From Pirellula sp. (GTDB lineage: Bacteria; Planctomycetota; Planctomycetia; Pirellulales; PNKZ01): a stretch of DNA of 64,000 bases. The stretch's first letter is position 1; every line of letters starts with the position of its first letter. Positions 37,212 to 46,517 of the stretch are shown one piece after another. The stretch covers positions 1 to 64,000 of the forward strand of contig PNKZ01000027.1 in assembly GCA_013822735.1 (NCBI GenBank). The letters are read 5' to 3'. The notes beneath the pieces are model-generated. The model saw only the letters and a list, made by a program, of their open reading frames with translations. It made no database searches and had not been told where the DNA came from. The translations under genes were made by a program, and so were the position numbers.

Positions 37212-37811
37212 ATGGCGAGTGCGACGACGACTGACGACGGGAGCGGCTTCGGATATCCGGCGGCGCTGGTTTGGTGCGGCGCCGTACTGTTCGGCGTCGG
37301 CTCGGGTACGGCCGCGGCGTTGTTACAGCGCTGGTTCGCGCCGATCGGCGTCTTTCCGTTGGCCGTCGGCGTGATTGCGGGCTTGGCGACCGGCGGGCTC
37401 TGGGCCGGGCGCGGCGGAGGCTCGAAACGGGCTATTCTTGCGAGCGCCTCGCTCGCGGCTTTCGTCTGTATTGCGACGTTACACCTCGCTTCATACTTCA
37501 TCGCCGAACGCGACGCCGAAATTCGCCGCCGCGAGGTACACGAGCAGATGTTTAAGCTCGTGCCGGAGCCGGGCGTGGAATTCGATCAGGCGGAGAACGG
37601 CTCCACGTTGCGGCGCTATTTCAGCGAGCAGTGGTACGTCGGCCGCAAGCTTGGGGAGCAGCGCGTCAAAGGTTGGGTGCTCGCGGCCTGGTGGATCGGC
37701 GATGCACTCTTGTTGTGGCTCGGGGCGACGTTGGCGGCCGCGGCCGTCGGCAAGCCGTTGCCGTCGCGCGGACGCGTGCCGCCCGTAGAGAATTCGAGGA
37801 CCGACGCGTGA
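37212..37811 (+). CDS. Membrane protein of unknown function
   Basis: A 199-residue protein with about four hydrophobic segments: a pair near 15-65, one near 75-95 and one near 165-185. The soluble part between them (EIRRREVHEQMFKLVPEPG, then STLRRYFSEQWYVGRKLGE) is charged. No known family is recognised. The ATG at 37212 follows the glycosyltransferase stop directly, and its own stop overlaps acpS (GTGA). This suggests one transcript. Confidence 0.72.
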   Translation: MASATTTDDGSGFGYPAALVWCGAVLFGVGSGTAAALLQRWFAPIGVFPLAVGVIAGLATGGLWAGRGGGSKRAILASASLAAFVCIATLHLASYFIAERDAEIRRREVHEQMFKLVPEPGVEFDQAENGSTLRRYFSEQWYVGRKLGEQRVKGWVLAAWWIGDALLLWLGATLAAAAVGKPLPSRGRVPPVENSRTDA

Positions 37812-38224
37812 ACGTCATCGGCATCGGCAGTGAAGTGGTCGAGTGTTTGCGCGTCGCCAAGATGATCGAGCGGCACGGCGAGCAATTCATTAACCGAGTC
37901 TACACTTCGGCGGAAATTCGCTACTGCAATAGTCGTAAGCAGGCGACGCAACATTTCGCCGGACGCTGGGCGGCGAAGGAAGCCGTTGTACGTGCGCTCG
38001 GCGTTCAAAACCGGCGGGGCTTCGACTGGCGCGACGTCGAGATTCGTCGCAACAAGTCCGGCCGGCTCACTGCCGCGTTTCGCGGTGCGGCCCGCGACTT
38101 GATTGAGCAATGGAACGTCGGTGATATTCACCTGACGATATCCCATTGCCGAAGCGTGGCCATGGCCACGGCGCTCGTGTTGGCGCGGCCGGAAAAAGCG
38201 GCGGCGCCATCGGACGAGGACTAA
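37808..38224 (+). CDS. acpS: Holo-[acyl-carrier-protein] synthase
   Basis: A 138-residue phosphopantetheinyl transferase that activates acyl carrier protein. The second motif FAGRWAAKEAVVRALG, with its metal-binding glutamate, and LTISHCRSVAMATAL are clear. The first motif reads IGIGSEVVE instead of the usual IGxGTDxVE, so the metal-binding aspartate is a glutamate. The GTG start overlaps the upstream gene. It converges on topA with a 32-base gap. Confidence 0.93.
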   Translation: MNVIGIGSEVVECLRVAKMIERHGEQFINRVYTSAEIRYCNSRKQATQHFAGRWAAKEAVVRALGVQNRRGFDWRDVEIRRNKSGRLTAAFRGAARDLIEQWNVGDIHLTISHCRSVAMATALVLARPEKAAAPSDED

Positions 38225-38256
38225 GCCTCGTGCGGAGTTGCTCGCTCGAAGCGCGT

Positions 38257-40956
38257 TTATTCTTCGGCGGGCTCTGCGACTTTCTTTTTCGCCTTCTTCT
38301 TTTTTGCTCCGCCGGCGGCCGCCTTCTTCGCGGGACGCTTTTTCTTCGCACTCGGACCTATCAACGCGCGCGCCGCCAACAGCGGCAACGCCATTTCCAG
38401 GGTGGCGTCTTCGATCGACGTGTCTTTCGGCAACGAAGCGTTGGAAGTCCCGTCGGTCACATAAGGGCCGTAGCGCCCTTCGAACAGATTCACCGGCTGC
38501 TTCGTCACCGGCGATTCGCCGAGCACTTTGAGCGGCGTTCGGGCCGCGCCGAAGCCGCGTTTTTGGGCTTTCGGCTGCGCGAGTAATTCGAGTGCTTCCG
38601 GTAGCGTGATTTCCAGCGGCGAGGCCGTGGCAGGCAGGCTGCGCGTATCGGCGCCCGCTTTCACATAAGGACCAAAGCGACCGTTGTAGACCGTGATCTT
38701 CTCGCCGTCGGCCTCGCGCACGCCGAGCGTGCGCGGCAGTGAGAGGAGTTTCAAAGCGACTTCGACCGTGACGTCTTCCGGCTTCATTCCCTTGAGCAAC
38801 GAAGCGTTCTTCTTCTCTTCGTCGTCGGCGGCACCAAGCTGAATGTACGGTCCGAAGCGGCCGATCTTCAAATAGATCGGTTGTCCGGTTTCCGGCGAGC
38901 TACCGAGCGGTTCGTCGGCAACCGCGGCCTGAGTCAACAGGTTCACGGCGGCGTCGATCGTCAGTTCGTCCGGCGGGAAGCCGTCGGGGATGCTGGCCCT
39001 GCGGTCGCCGTGCTCGAGGAACGGTCCGTAGCGGCCCACGCGTACGAAGATCGGGATCTCGCTTCCCGGCGGCGTACCGAGTTCGGTGCGGCACGCTTCG
39101 CGGGCATCGATCTCTTCGGCCTTTCCGCTGACCTTCTGCTTCAGGCCGTTTTCGTCGTCGCCATTGTAGAAGTTGCGCAGGTATTCAAGCTGCCCTCGTT
39201 CGCCGCGGCTCACCGCGTCGAGGTCTTCTTCCATTTGTGCCGTGAAACCGTAGTCGACCAGCGACGGTAGATGGCTCGTCATCAGCTTGGCAACGGCCAT
39301 CGCCGTCCACGTCGGCACCAGCGCGTTCCCCTTCTTGTAGACGTAGTCGCGAGCCAAGATCGTCTCGATAATCGAGGCGTACGTACTCGGTCGACCGATG
39401 CCGAGTTCTTCCAGCGACTTGGTCAGCGTCGCTTCATTAAATCGCGCCGGCGGTTGCGTCGTGTGTTCTTTCGGCGACAGGTCGACGCAGGTGATTGCTT
39501 CATTGACCTCGACGGCGGGAAGGATCTTCTCGCGATCGGCCAATTCCGCTTGCGGATCGTCGGAACCTTCGACGTAGGCCCGCAAATAGCCGGCGAAGTC
39601 GATGGTCTTGCCGCTCACCGTGAAGACGGCCCCGTCTCCTTCGACCGTGATGGTGATCCGCCGGCCGCGGCTGTCGGCCATCTGGCTGGCGATCGTCCGC
39701 TTCCAGATCATTTCATAGAGGCGGAACTGCTCGTCGTTGAGCTCTCCGCGCAACGTGCCGGGGAGCGTGAAAGGGTGGCCCGCCGGGCGGATGGCTTCGT
39801 GCGCTTCCTGCGCGTTCTTCACCTTGGTCTGGTACACGCGCGGGGCATCCGGCAAATACTCCTTGCCATACTCCGACATCACCAGTTCGCGAGCCGCTTC
39901 GACGGCGACGGTCGCCAAGTTTGTCGAGTCGGTACGCATGTAAGTGATGTAGCCGTTTTCATACAAGCTCTGAGCGACTTGCATCGTCCGCTTGGCGGTG
40001 AAGCTCAGCTTGCGGTTGGCTTCCTGTTGCAGCGTGCTCGTGGTGAACGGCGGATAGGGACGCGACGTGTACGGCTTGTCGTCGATCGCCGTGACGCTGA
40101 ACTTGGCCTTGCGCAACCGCTCCAGCATGGCGTCGGCCGCCACGGCGTCGAGCTGCAGGTACTTCGGGTCTTTCAGTTTGCCCGTCGCTTGGTCGAAGTC
40201 TTTCGCCGCCGGAATGCGGCGGCCGTCGACGCTGACGAGCTCGGCTTCGAAGCCGGTCGATTCAGGAGCGCGGGCACAGGCGAATTGGCCTAGCAGGTCC
40301 CAATACGTGGCCGAACGAAACGCCATCCGCTCGTTTTCGCGGTCGACGATCATCCGCACTGCGACGCTTTGCACGCGGCCGGCCGAAAGGCGAGGGCGAA
40401 CCTTCTTCCACAACAGCGGCGACACTTCGTAGCCGTAGAGACGGTCGACAATTCGTCGTGCTTCTTGAGCGCGAACGAGGTTCTGGTCGATATCGCGAGG
40501 GTGTTCGAGTGCGCCGAGGATGGCCTCTTCGGTGATTTCGTGAAATACGAGCCGCTTGACCGGGATTTTGGGTTGCAGGATCTCCTGCAAATGCCAACTA
40601 ATGGCTTCCCCTTCGCGGTCTTCGTCCGTCGCCAGATAAAGTTCGCCGGCCGCCTTCACCAAACCCTTCAACTTACGGACATGTTCCGCTTTATCGGGCG
40701 GAATCACGTAGATAGGCTGGAATTCTTCCTCGACGTTGACGCCGAGGTTGGCCCATTTCTGACCTTTATATTGCGCCGGAATCTGCTTCGCCCCTTGGGG
40801 CAAATCGCGGACGTGCCCGATGCTCGCCTCGATGATGAAGTCGCTGCCGAGAAACTTGCCGATCGTCCGCGCCTTGGCCGGCGACTCGACGATGACGAGC
40901 GACTTGCCGGAGCCCGCGGGCTTCTTCGACGATGCTTTTGCGGCTTTCTTAGCCAT
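38257..40956 (-). CDS. topA: DNA topoisomerase I
   Basis: An 899-residue type IA topoisomerase that relaxes negative supercoils. The Toprim domain opens at residue 20 (LVIVESPAKARTIGKFLG) and contains ATDEDREGEAISWH. The active tyrosine is Y339 in GYITYMRTDST. Instead of C4 zinc fingers, the C-terminal 300 residues carry repeated FGPYV-type modules (FGPYIQLG, FGPYVKAG, YGPYVTDG) and a Lys-rich tail. I use the ATG at 40956 (MAKKAAKASSKK); the upstream 42 residues are not conserved. Confidence 0.97.
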   Translation of the reverse strand: MAKKAAKASSKKPAGSGKSLVIVESPAKARTIGKFLGSDFIIEASIGHVRDLPQGAKQIPAQYKGQKWANLGVNVEEEFQPIYVIPPDKAEHVRKLKGLVKAAGELYLATDEDREGEAISWHLQEILQPKIPVKRLVFHEITEEAILGALEHPRDIDQNLVRAQEARRIVDRLYGYEVSPLLWKKVRPRLSAGRVQSVAVRMIVDRENERMAFRSATYWDLLGQFACARAPESTGFEAELVSVDGRRIPAAKDFDQATGKLKDPKYLQLDAVAADAMLERLRKAKFSVTAIDDKPYTSRPYPPFTTSTLQQEANRKLSFTAKRTMQVAQSLYENGYITYMRTDSTNLATVAVEAARELVMSEYGKEYLPDAPRVYQTKVKNAQEAHEAIRPAGHPFTLPGTLRGELNDEQFRLYEMIWKRTIASQMADSRGRRITITVEGDGAVFTVSGKTIDFAGYLRAYVEGSDDPQAELADREKILPAVEVNEAITCVDLSPKEHTTQPPARFNEATLTKSLEELGIGRPSTYASIIETILARDYVYKKGNALVPTWTAMAVAKLMTSHLPSLVDYGFTAQMEEDLDAVSRGERGQLEYLRNFYNGDDENGLKQKVSGKAEEIDAREACRTELGTPPGSEIPIFVRVGRYGPFLEHGDRRASIPDGFPPDELTIDAAVNLLTQAAVADEPLGSSPETGQPIYLKIGRFGPYIQLGAADDEEKKNASLLKGMKPEDVTVEVALKLLSLPRTLGVREADGEKITVYNGRFGPYVKAGADTRSLPATASPLEITLPEALELLAQPKAQKRGFGAARTPLKVLGESPVTKQPVNLFEGRYGPYVTDGTSNASLPKDTSIEDATLEMALPLLAARALIGPSAKKKRPAKKAAAGGAKKKKAKKKVAEPAEE

Positions 40957-41191
40957 GAGGAACTTATGCGAAAGAGGCTGAATCCGGGGCGCTCGATGTC
41001 GTCGGGAACCCTGTTTGGGATTGCATTTACGACGACGACACCTAAAATCACGGCCGTCGCGGGGACAACCGTTCACGCTCACTGTTACCCTTGGGTTCCC
41101 CCCGCTGTCAAGGGTTCAATCGTCGCGGCGAGCGCGCATTACGCGAAGTTTCGACCGCCCGTTTTTCAACCGGTAAGGATTTCGGTTCACG

Positions 41192-43789
41192 ATGGCCAGC
41201 CCCTTTTCGCTGTTTCGTAAAAACCAAAAAGTCATGATGGCGGCGCTAGTTCTTCTGGCCATGGTCGCCTTCGTATTGTCGGACGCCATTGATTTTTCCG
41301 GCCGTGGCGCAGGGGGCGGTTCGGGACAAGATCCCGTCGTCGTCGAGTCGAAATACTTTGAACTTAAAGAATCGGATATCGATCGCGCCATCGCCGATCG
41401 GGTGCTCGTGCACCAAATTTTAACGCGGGCCGCGTCGGAGCTTCGACTGAAGGGGGAACTGGCTCGCTTCCAGCAGCAGTTCCAAGGTCTGCCTCCCGAG
41501 TTTCTTCAAGAGCAGCTTGGGCGGATGGAGGCGCAAGTCGTCCAGCAGACGCACGCGGACGTCGTCAACTTCATCGGCTCGGCTGATGAAACTTCGGTTG
41601 TCGAGAGCATCACGCTCGCAGATACCGCGAAGCGGATGGGCGTTCGCGTTTCCGACGCCCGCGTGGAAGGCTTTATCTTCGGCCTCGTCCCGGGCATGAC
41701 GAAGGAGATGTTCGTCGAAATCCTGAAGAAGCAGCCGCGGCTTTCATTAGAAGTGCTGTACGACGCCTTCCGCCGAGAACTGTTGGCCGACAGCGTGCGG
41801 AGCGTTCTGGCGCGTAACTCCGCATCGACTTCGACGCCGATCGATCGCTGGAACTATTTCCTCCGCAAGAACCTTCGCGCCTCGGTTGAAGTGTTGCCGG
41901 TTCGTGCCGCCGACGTGATCAAGGCCGGGAAGGTCGCCGAGCCGACAAAAACGGAACTGACCGAATTCTACGAAAAGTACAAGTACCTCGAACCGGTTCC
42001 GGGTTCGCCGGTTCCGGGTTTCAAGGTTCCACAAAAGGCTGCGTTCCAATATTTCGTGGCCGACGAAGCGAAGTTCTACGCTCCGGAAAAGATCACGACC
42101 GAAGCGATCGCCGCCCACTACGAGGCTAACAAGGCTCGCTACCCGTACACGCCGCAGGATTTCTCGGACCCGGCCGCGCCGGTAGTCCCGACCACTCCTT
42201 CCGCAACGACGCCACCTGCCGGCGCCCCGGGTTCGATCGCGCCGCTACCGGCACTGAAGGCCAATCCGGCAATGCCGACGGAGAGCAAGCCCGAGGTGAA
42301 GGCCGAACCGAAGTCGGAAGCGAAGCCCGAGGGGTCGAAGCCGGCCGCCGATAAAAAGGAGCCTGAGAAGAAGGAACCGGAGAAGAAGGAAGAAAAGAAA
42401 CCGGCCGACGACAAGAAACCGGAAGAAAAGAAGCCGGAAGAAAAGAAGCCGACCGAAGTTAAGGATGGCGATTGCGGCGAGATCGCGGCGAGCGACGTCG
42501 TAAGCTTCGACCTCGAAGCCTCGGCAAGCGATTGCCAAGCTGAAACCGCGAAGCCTGCCCCGAGTGCTTCGGCCGCCGCAACGCCGACGGCCACCAAGCC
42601 GGCCGCCGCACCGAGTGCAACGCCGTCCGCTACGGCCACGCCTTCAGCAACCGGCGCCGTATCGTCGCCTGCCGCGACGGGCACTGCCGCGTCACCGACC
42701 GCAACGGCCCCCGCCGTCACCGCGCCGGTACTGCCGCCGTCGCCGTTGCCGAGCGAAGACGTCATGCTGCCCGAAGACGTGCGCACGGGTCGCGAGCCGC
42801 AATTCGACCCGCTGTGGCGCGTCGAAGAAAAGATTCGCAAAGAACTCGCCGATGCCGCCGCCCGCGAAGAAATCAAAACGATCTTCGACAAACTGCGCAC
42901 CCAAATGAACGACAAGTCGTTGGTGCTCATCAAGAGCGACCAAAAGGACGCCCCTCTCTATACCGACGCCGAGTGGGCTGCCCTCGCGAAGCCTTATCCT
43001 GCGCTCGAAGCCAAATCGACGGGACTCGTCGACCGCATCCAGGCCATCGCGTCGAGCGACGAGCCGGGGCTGTTTCACGCCACGATCAACGGCGAACTGT
43101 TCGCGACCCGCGAGTATTCGAACAGCGGGACCTACTCGCCGAGTGAAGCATTGGAAATTCCCAAGGCCACGGGCGTCGAAGCGCTGACGGACCCTTCCGG
43201 CGAGAAGACGGTGCACTACCTCTTCTGGAAGACGAAGAACGAACCGGCACACACGCCGGAACTCGCCGCGATCCAAGCGGAAGTGAAGTTCGCGTGGCAA
43301 ACCGAGAAGGCTCGTAAGCTCATCCGCGAAGAAGCGGCCGCTCTCGCCAAGAAGGCCCGCGAAACGCCGAAGCCCCTTTCGCAAGTCTTCCCCGATCGCG
43401 ACGTGAAGCGTACCAACGCTTTCATGTGGTACGAAACCGATCTCTCCGGCGGCTTCGGTCGTGAAACGCCGACGCGGCTCAGCAAGGTCGACAACGTCGA
43501 AGACGCGGGACCGGAATTTATGCAAGCGGTGTTCGGCCTCGATGTCGGCCAAGTCGCCACGGCGATGAACAATCCGGAGAACATCTGCTACGTGATCCAC
43601 GACATCACGATGGAGCCCTCGCGTCATAAACTGCTGCGAGACTTCGAAGTGGATCACTTCGAAACCTACATGCAGTTCGGCGCCGCCGACGCTCGCCGCC
43701 TCAGCGAAGAGGCGACCGAAGCGTTGATCACCGATGCGGGCCTACATTGGGTTCGCGAAGCCAAGGCCCCGTCGCTCTTCGGTCCGTAA
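41192..43789 (+). CDS. Membrane-anchored SurA/PpiD-like protein with low-complexity insert
   Basis: An 865-residue protein. It has a short cytoplasmic start (MASPFSLFRKNQK), one membrane helix (VMMAALVLLAMVAFVLSD), and a helical SurA/PpiD N-terminal-like chaperone region at about 45-250. Residues of about 328-523 are low-complexity: first Lys/Glu/Pro-rich, then Ala/Thr/Pro/Ser-rich, with a short cysteine-containing segment between. The C-terminal 340 residues are folded, but I see no clear parvulin rotamase domain. The layout suggests a periplasmic folding factor. It is divergent from topA. Confidence 0.72.
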   Translation: MASPFSLFRKNQKVMMAALVLLAMVAFVLSDAIDFSGRGAGGGSGQDPVVVESKYFELKESDIDRAIADRVLVHQILTRAASELRLKGELARFQQQFQGLPPEFLQEQLGRMEAQVVQQTHADVVNFIGSADETSVVESITLADTAKRMGVRVSDARVEGFIFGLVPGMTKEMFVEILKKQPRLSLEVLYDAFRRELLADSVRSVLARNSASTSTPIDRWNYFLRKNLRASVEVLPVRAADVIKAGKVAEPTKTELTEFYEKYKYLEPVPGSPVPGFKVPQKAAFQYFVADEAKFYAPEKITTEAIAAHYEANKARYPYTPQDFSDPAAPVVPTTPSATTPPAGAPGSIAPLPALKANPAMPTESKPEVKAEPKSEAKPEGSKPAADKKEPEKKEPEKKEEKKPADDKKPEEKKPEEKKPTEVKDGDCGEIAASDVVSFDLEASASDCQAETAKPAPSASAAATPTATKPAAAPSATPSATATPSATGAVSSPAATGTAASPTATAPAVTAPVLPPSPLPSEDVMLPEDVRTGREPQFDPLWRVEEKIRKELADAAAREEIKTIFDKLRTQMNDKSLVLIKSDQKDAPLYTDAEWAALAKPYPALEAKSTGLVDRIQAIASSDEPGLFHATINGELFATREYSNSGTYSPSEALEIPKATGVEALTDPSGEKTVHYLFWKTKNEPAHTPELAAIQAEVKFAWQTEKARKLIREEAAALAKKARETPKPLSQVFPDRDVKRTNAFMWYETDLSGGFGRETPTRLSKVDNVEDAGPEFMQAVFGLDVGQVATAMNNPENICYVIHDITMEPSRHKLLRDFEVDHFETYMQFGAADARRLSEEATEALITDAGLHWVREAKAPSLFGP

Positions 43790-43817
43790 CGGATCGACGA
43801 GCAAGCTATCGGCGAGC

Positions 43818-43837
43818 GGCGGGGGTTGATCCCCGCC
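43818..43837. terminator. Hairpin between convergent genes
   Basis: GGCGGGG (43818-43824) pairs with CCCCGCC (43831-43837) around GTTGAT. It lies between the stop codon at 43789 and the convergent glgB stop at 43865. Only short T runs lie nearby, so it is a likely but weak bidirectional terminator. Confidence 0.5.
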
Positions 43838-43864
43838 GTCTCGACTTTGTTGCCTAGCGACAAA

Positions 43865-46084
43865 CTACTTCGTGTTCGCTTCCGGCTTGAAGACGCAGAG
43901 CGCCAACGGCGGCAGCACGACTTCAATCGAATACGGCCGACCGTGCCACGGGATGCTTTCTGCGTGTACGCCCGGGCCGTTGCCGATGTTGGAGCCGCCG
44001 TAGTAGGTCGAATCGCTGTTGAGCACTTCTTGGTAGAAGCCCGGCCGTGAAACGCCGATGCGATGTCGCGTCCGCGGCACCGGCGTGAAGTTGCACGCCG
44101 TCAGCAGGAAGTCGTCCGCATTCTTTCCTTTGCGGAGGAACGCGAGCACGCTCTCTTCCCAGTTGTGGCAATCCACCCACTCGAAGCCGCGGTGATCGAA
44201 ATCCAGTTCGTGCAGCGCCGGTTCGGCGCACAAGAGCTTGTTCAAGTCGGCCACGTAGCGTTGCAACCCTCGGTGCGAATCCCACTCCAGCAAGTGCCAT
44301 TGCAGGCTGCTGTCGTAGTTCCACTCGTTCCACTGGCCGAACTCGCTTCCCATGAAGGTGAGCTTCTTGCCGGGATGCGTCCACATGTAGCCGAAGAGCA
44401 GCCGCATGTTGGCAAACTTCTGCCATAGGTCGCCCGGCACCTGGTCCATCAGCGAACCCTTGCCGTGCACCACTTCGTCGTGCGAAAGCGGCAACACGAA
44501 GTTTTCAGTGAACGCGTAGATCAAGCTGAACGTGAGTTCGTCGTGGTGATACTTCCGATGGATCGACTCGTGCCGCATGTAGCTGCGGGTGTCGTTCATC
44601 CAGCCCATGTTCCACTTCAGGCTGAACCCGAGTCCGCCGATGTACGTGGGCCGCGAAACGTTCGGCCAGGCCGTCGATTCTTCGGCGATCGAAAGCGTAC
44701 CCGGAAATTGCGTGTGCGTCTGAACGTTGAGCTCGCGGAGGAAGTCGAGCGCTTCGAGGTTCTCGCGTCCGCCGAAGCAGTTGGGTTCCCAATCGCCCGC
44801 CTCACGGCTGTAGTCGAGGTAAATCATCGACGCCACGGCGTCGACGCGAATGCCGTCGATGTGGTACTTGTCCATCCAGAACAGCGCGTTCGACACGAGG
44901 AAGTTGCGGACTTCGTGACGCCCGTAGTTGAAGATGAGCGTCCCCCAGTCGCGATGCTCCCCCTTGCGCGGGTCGGCATGTTCGTAGAGGTTCGTGCCGT
45001 CGAAGTAGGCCAGGCCGTGCCCGTCTTTCGGAAAGTGGGCCGGGACCCAGTCGAGCACCACGCCGATGCCGTTTTGGTGCGCGTAGTCCACGAAGTACAT
45101 GAATTCTTCGGGCGAGCCGTAGCGCGCGGTCGGGGCGTAATAGCCGACCTGCTGGTAGCCCCAGCTTCCGGAGAACGGATGCTCGCTCACCGGCATGAGC
45201 TCGATGTGCGTATAGCCCATCTCTTTGACGTAGTCGATCAGATCGTGCGCGAGTTCACGATAGGTAAGCCAACGATCCGGATTGTCGCCGGGGCGCTTCC
45301 AGCTGCCGAGATGCACTTCGTAAAACGACATCGGCGCGTCGAGGCCGTTTTTCTTGATGCGCTCGCCGAGCCAGTTGCCGTCGTTCCATTGATACTTCGT
45401 CAGGTCGACGACCTTCGACGCCGTCTTCGGCGGACATTCCGAGCCGAAGCCGTAAGGGTCGATTTTTTCGGCGGTGAACGCGCCGTTCTTTACTTTGTAT
45501 TTGTAGAGCGTGCCGTCGGGCAGACCCGGCACGAAGAGTTCCCAGAAGCCGCTGGGAATATGCTTGCGCATCGGGTGGCGACGGTCGTCCCACTTATTGA
45601 AGTCGCCGATCACGCTGACGCTCGTCGCGTTGGGCGCCCACAGCGCGAAGTTCACGCCGCGCACACCGTCGACCGTGCGAACCTGGGCCCCGAGCTTTTC
45701 GTAGCTCTGCCAATGGGTTCCTTCCCCGAGCAGGTAAAGGTCGTAGTCGCTCAGTAAGGAAGAAAACGCATAGGGGTCGTGCATAGTTGTCCGCTCACCT
45801 CGTTCGGATGCCATTTGCAAGCGATAGGCGGGAGCCTTGCCCGACGAATCGAGCGGGCAGATCGCCTCATACAAACCGGAGGGGTGAATACGTCGCATGG
45901 CGTGCGATTCACCCTGCGCATCGTCGAGAACCCAAGCCCGCTGCGATTGGGGCAAAAACGCCCGTACCGCCACGGCCTTCCGACCATCGTGTTCCACGAT
46001 GTGCGGGCCCAGCAGTCTGCGGGGGTCTTCGAGTCGTCCTTCGACGAGGCGTCCAATCGTTTCCAACGAAGTCTGAGTTCGCAC
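43865..46084 (-). CDS. glgB: 1,4-alpha-glucan branching enzyme
   Basis: A 739-residue GH13 enzyme that makes alpha-1,6 branches in glycogen. It has two N-terminal beta domains; the second, CBM48, starts near GVRGVNFALWAPNATSVSVI. The catalytic barrel has the nucleophile in GIRVDAVASMIYLDY, the acid/base in SIAEESTAWP and the third acid in LPLSHDEVVHGKGS. Length is typical of the type with an extra N-terminal domain. No other glycogen genes are adjacent. Confidence 0.97.
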   Translation of the reverse strand: MRTQTSLETIGRLVEGRLEDPRRLLGPHIVEHDGRKAVAVRAFLPQSQRAWVLDDAQGESHAMRRIHPSGLYEAICPLDSSGKAPAYRLQMASERGERTTMHDPYAFSSLLSDYDLYLLGEGTHWQSYEKLGAQVRTVDGVRGVNFALWAPNATSVSVIGDFNKWDDRRHPMRKHIPSGFWELFVPGLPDGTLYKYKVKNGAFTAEKIDPYGFGSECPPKTASKVVDLTKYQWNDGNWLGERIKKNGLDAPMSFYEVHLGSWKRPGDNPDRWLTYRELAHDLIDYVKEMGYTHIELMPVSEHPFSGSWGYQQVGYYAPTARYGSPEEFMYFVDYAHQNGIGVVLDWVPAHFPKDGHGLAYFDGTNLYEHADPRKGEHRDWGTLIFNYGRHEVRNFLVSNALFWMDKYHIDGIRVDAVASMIYLDYSREAGDWEPNCFGGRENLEALDFLRELNVQTHTQFPGTLSIAEESTAWPNVSRPTYIGGLGFSLKWNMGWMNDTRSYMRHESIHRKYHHDELTFSLIYAFTENFVLPLSHDEVVHGKGSLMDQVPGDLWQKFANMRLLFGYMWTHPGKKLTFMGSEFGQWNEWNYDSSLQWHLLEWDSHRGLQRYVADLNKLLCAEPALHELDFDHRGFEWVDCHNWEESVLAFLRKGKNADDFLLTACNFTPVPRTRHRIGVSRPGFYQEVLNSDSTYYGGSNIGNGPGVHAESIPWHGRPYSIEVVLPPLALCVFKPEANTK

Positions 46085-46295
46085 GCGCGTTCCTTCGGCT
46101 TGCAGCTGCTGATTGTGCTTGTGGTAACTAGGGGCGTCTAGGAGGCAGGCGGGGTTTCTACGCTCTTTTCGGGTAATACGCCGCCTAACGTGACCTTTTA
46201 CGCCCCGGTACCGGCTGTATCGGGCTGCGGGAAGTTACTCGATTTCGACGTAAAACCGCACCTGGCTCCAGCCATTTCCGGCCCCTGACGCGTTT
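46085..46295. other. Intergenic region upstream of glgB
   Basis: About 210 bases between the glgB start and a MITE-like repeat. It should hold the glgB promoter (minus strand), but I could not identify a convincing one. No gene or structured RNA is seen. Confidence 0.4.
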
Positions 46296-46498
46296 GTAGG
46301 AAACGCCCTCTGCGGCGTTCCGTCCGCTGTCGAATGACCAATGACCAAGCACCAAATTCCAAACAAGGAACAAATTTTAATGTTCAAATCATGTTGCGAC
46401 GGACATTCCGTCATTCGTGCTTCGTATTTGTTTGGAATTTGATGCTTGGAATTTGATTATTCCGCCATGTTCGGAACGCCACGGAGGGCGTTTCCTAC
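46296..46498. repeat. MITE-like nested palindrome, about 203 bp
   Basis: Outer arms at 46296-46322 (GTAGGAAACGCCCTCTGCGG...) and 46472-46498 (...GGAGGGCGTTTCCTAC) are complementary at 25 of 27 positions. Inside, CAAGCACCAAATTCCAAACA (from about 46346) is nearly complementary to TGTTTGGAATTTGATGCTTG (to about 46449). The inside is AT-rich, unlike the surroundings. No open frame or transposase is present, and no target duplication is obvious. It may be a non-autonomous element or two nested repeat families. Confidence 0.75.
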
Positions 46499-46517
46499 AG
46501 ACGTTGTTACATATTCT

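Noticed and set aside
44465-45757. A 430-residue open frame opposite glgB.
   Set aside because: glgB catalytic motifs on the minus strand explain the region.
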